Below, piece by piece: positions 63,119 through 64,000 of a stretch of DNA of 64,000 nucleotides (its first letter is position 1; the number at the start of each line of letters is the position of its first letter). The notes below the pieces were generated by a model. The model searched no databases and was not told the DNA's origin. It worked only from the letters and a program-made list of their open reading frames with translations. Source of the stretch: Nocardia asteroides (GTDB lineage: Bacteria; Actinomycetota; Actinomycetes; Mycobacteriales; Mycobacteriaceae); contig CP082844.1 in assembly GCA_019930625.1 (NCBI GenBank), forward strand, positions 6,882,001 through 6,946,000. The letters run 5' to 3'. The translations under genes and the position numbers were made by a program.

Positions 63119-64000
63119 CTAAGCTCGCATCGGCATGACCTTGGCCGTGACCTCGTTGCGCAAACGCAGCGAATTCTTGGCGTATTCCAGAGGGGCCATA
63201 CCCACTTCCGCGGTGAACTCACGTGAGAAGTGGGCCTGGTCGAAATAACCCAGGTCCGCGGCCAACGCGGCGAGGTCTGCGGTGCGGCCCTTGGCGAGCA
63301 GATCGGCGCCGTCCTGCAACCGATAGCGCCGCAGGACCCATTTCGGTCCCGCACCTACGTACCGGCGGAACATGCGCTGCAATGTCCGGACGGGCACATC
63401 GAATCTCTCGGTGACCTGATCGACCCTGGTCAGCTCTTGATCACCGGCCATCGCGTCGACGATGCGCAGCACCAATCGGTAGGTCGGGTCCTCGACGGCG
63501 GGATGGTCGGCAAGGTACTCCTCGACAACGCACCGGCGCCGCTCGACGGTCGGCGCGTCGAGCACCCGCTCGGTCAAGCTCGCGGTATCGGGCAGCACGT
63601 CGGCGATGGGCACGGCGCGATCGCGCAACGAGCCGACATCGAGTCCGGTGAACGCGCCGAACCCGCCCGCGCGGAAGCGGATACCGAAGGTTTCCCCTAC
63701 CCCGCTGAGTTCACGGATGAACTTCGTGGTGGTCACGCCGGTGACGAATCCACCGGTGCGCATCTCGGACCGTTCGAAGGTGACGTTCACACTCGGATAG
63801 GACAGCACCTCCGCCTGGTACGGAGGCCGCCCACGCAGATCCCAGCGCACCGCCCAATGCCACTCGACGTAGCGACCCACCGGTGGGCTCGGCGGCAAGC
63901 GGACCAGCGAGCGATGCTTCGCCTGCTCGTGCGGATGCAGAATCCCCTTGGTGTCGGTGGGCGCCAGCGGATGGCGGGCAACCGGCGGCTCGTCGGCGGG
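63119..64000 (-). CDS. AraC-family transcriptional regulator (5' end beyond window)
   Basis: The frame stays open to base 64000, so the true start lies outside; 293 residues are visible. The N-terminal part (GRYVEWHWAVRWDLRG, YPSVNVTFERS) matches the DUF6597-type ligand domain of AraC regulators. The C-terminal HTH pair is QVTERFDVPVRTLQRMFRRY and LAALAADLGYFDQAHFSREF. It probably regulates the downstream doxX gene, 28 bp away. Confidence 0.88.
   Translation of the reverse strand, partial: PADEPPVARHPLAPTDTKGILHPHEQAKHRSLVRLPPSPPVGRYVEWHWAVRWDLRGRPPYQAEVLSYPSVNVTFERSEMRTGGFVTGVTTTKFIRELSGVGETFGIRFRAGGFGAFTGLDVGSLRDRAVPIADVLPDTASLTERVLDAPTVERRRCVVEEYLADHPAVEDPTYRLVLRIVDAMAGDQELTRVDQVTERFDVPVRTLQRMFRRYVGAGPKWVLRRYRLQDGADLLAKGRTADLAALAADLGYFDQAHFSREFTAEVGMAPLEYAKNSLRLRNEVTAKVMPMRA

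Overview
The window is high-GC actinobacterial DNA, most likely from Nocardia or a close mycolic-acid-producing relative. The evidence is GTG/TTG starts, 4-bp ATGA/GTGA gene overlaps, WXG100 secretion substrates, a DUF3558 lipoprotein, a DosS-like heme kinase next to an Rv0079-type hibernation factor, and a minus-strand backbone in the Mycobacterium tuberculosis order (uvrA, infC-rpmI-rplT-tsnR, pheS-pheT, argCJBDF-argR-argG-argH). The species call is inference.

Layout. 1-1.75 kb: end of a methylisoborneol-type terpene module (terpene synthase, GPP C-methyltransferase, IPP isomerase). 2-7 kb: single-gene units, namely a PH-like protein, a serine beta-lactamase-fold hydrolase, threonine dehydratase, an SMR transporter and a P450 lacking the ExxR motif. 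7-22.3 kb: arginine regulon on the minus strand. argC-J-B-D-F overlap by 4 bp each and argR follows, but argG-argH are separated from argR by about 6.4 kb of accessory and decaying DNA. That insert holds a tyrS fragment, immunity-like genes, a frameshifted WXG/polymorphic toxin with two WXG100 genes, and a DEVH helicase relic. Both arg promoters carry nearly the same ArgR-type operator.

22.3-31 kb: accessory metabolic block of divergent enzyme/regulator pairs (ArsR-like with PEP-mutase family, WYL with PNPOx, WYL with epoxide hydrolase, TetR with FAD monooxygenase), most with a visible inverted repeat between them, then a D-amino-acid PLP enzyme. 31-41.7 kb: ppc, a VOC protein, a four-gene conservon cvnABCD, a lipoprotein, two proteins of unknown function and a hydrolase. 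41.7-48 kb: pheST and the infC-rpmI-rplT operon with tsnR; infC starts at ATC and has a leader hairpin. 48-53 kb: DinB-like, DUF1844, hydrolase, uvrA with a Lys/Ala-rich tail.

53-64 kb: hypoxia/dormancy and signalling genes. These are a DosS-like kinase, an Rv0079/RafH-like ribosome factor with a DosR-box match upstream, a lone ketosynthase, a PAS-PAS-GGDEF cyclase, an ABM monooxygenase, a HelR-type RNA polymerase helicase, a universal stress protein, a candidate 19-residue microprotein, a DoxX protein and an AraC-type regulator cut by the window edge. I saw no tRNA, rRNA, CRISPR array or intact transposase.
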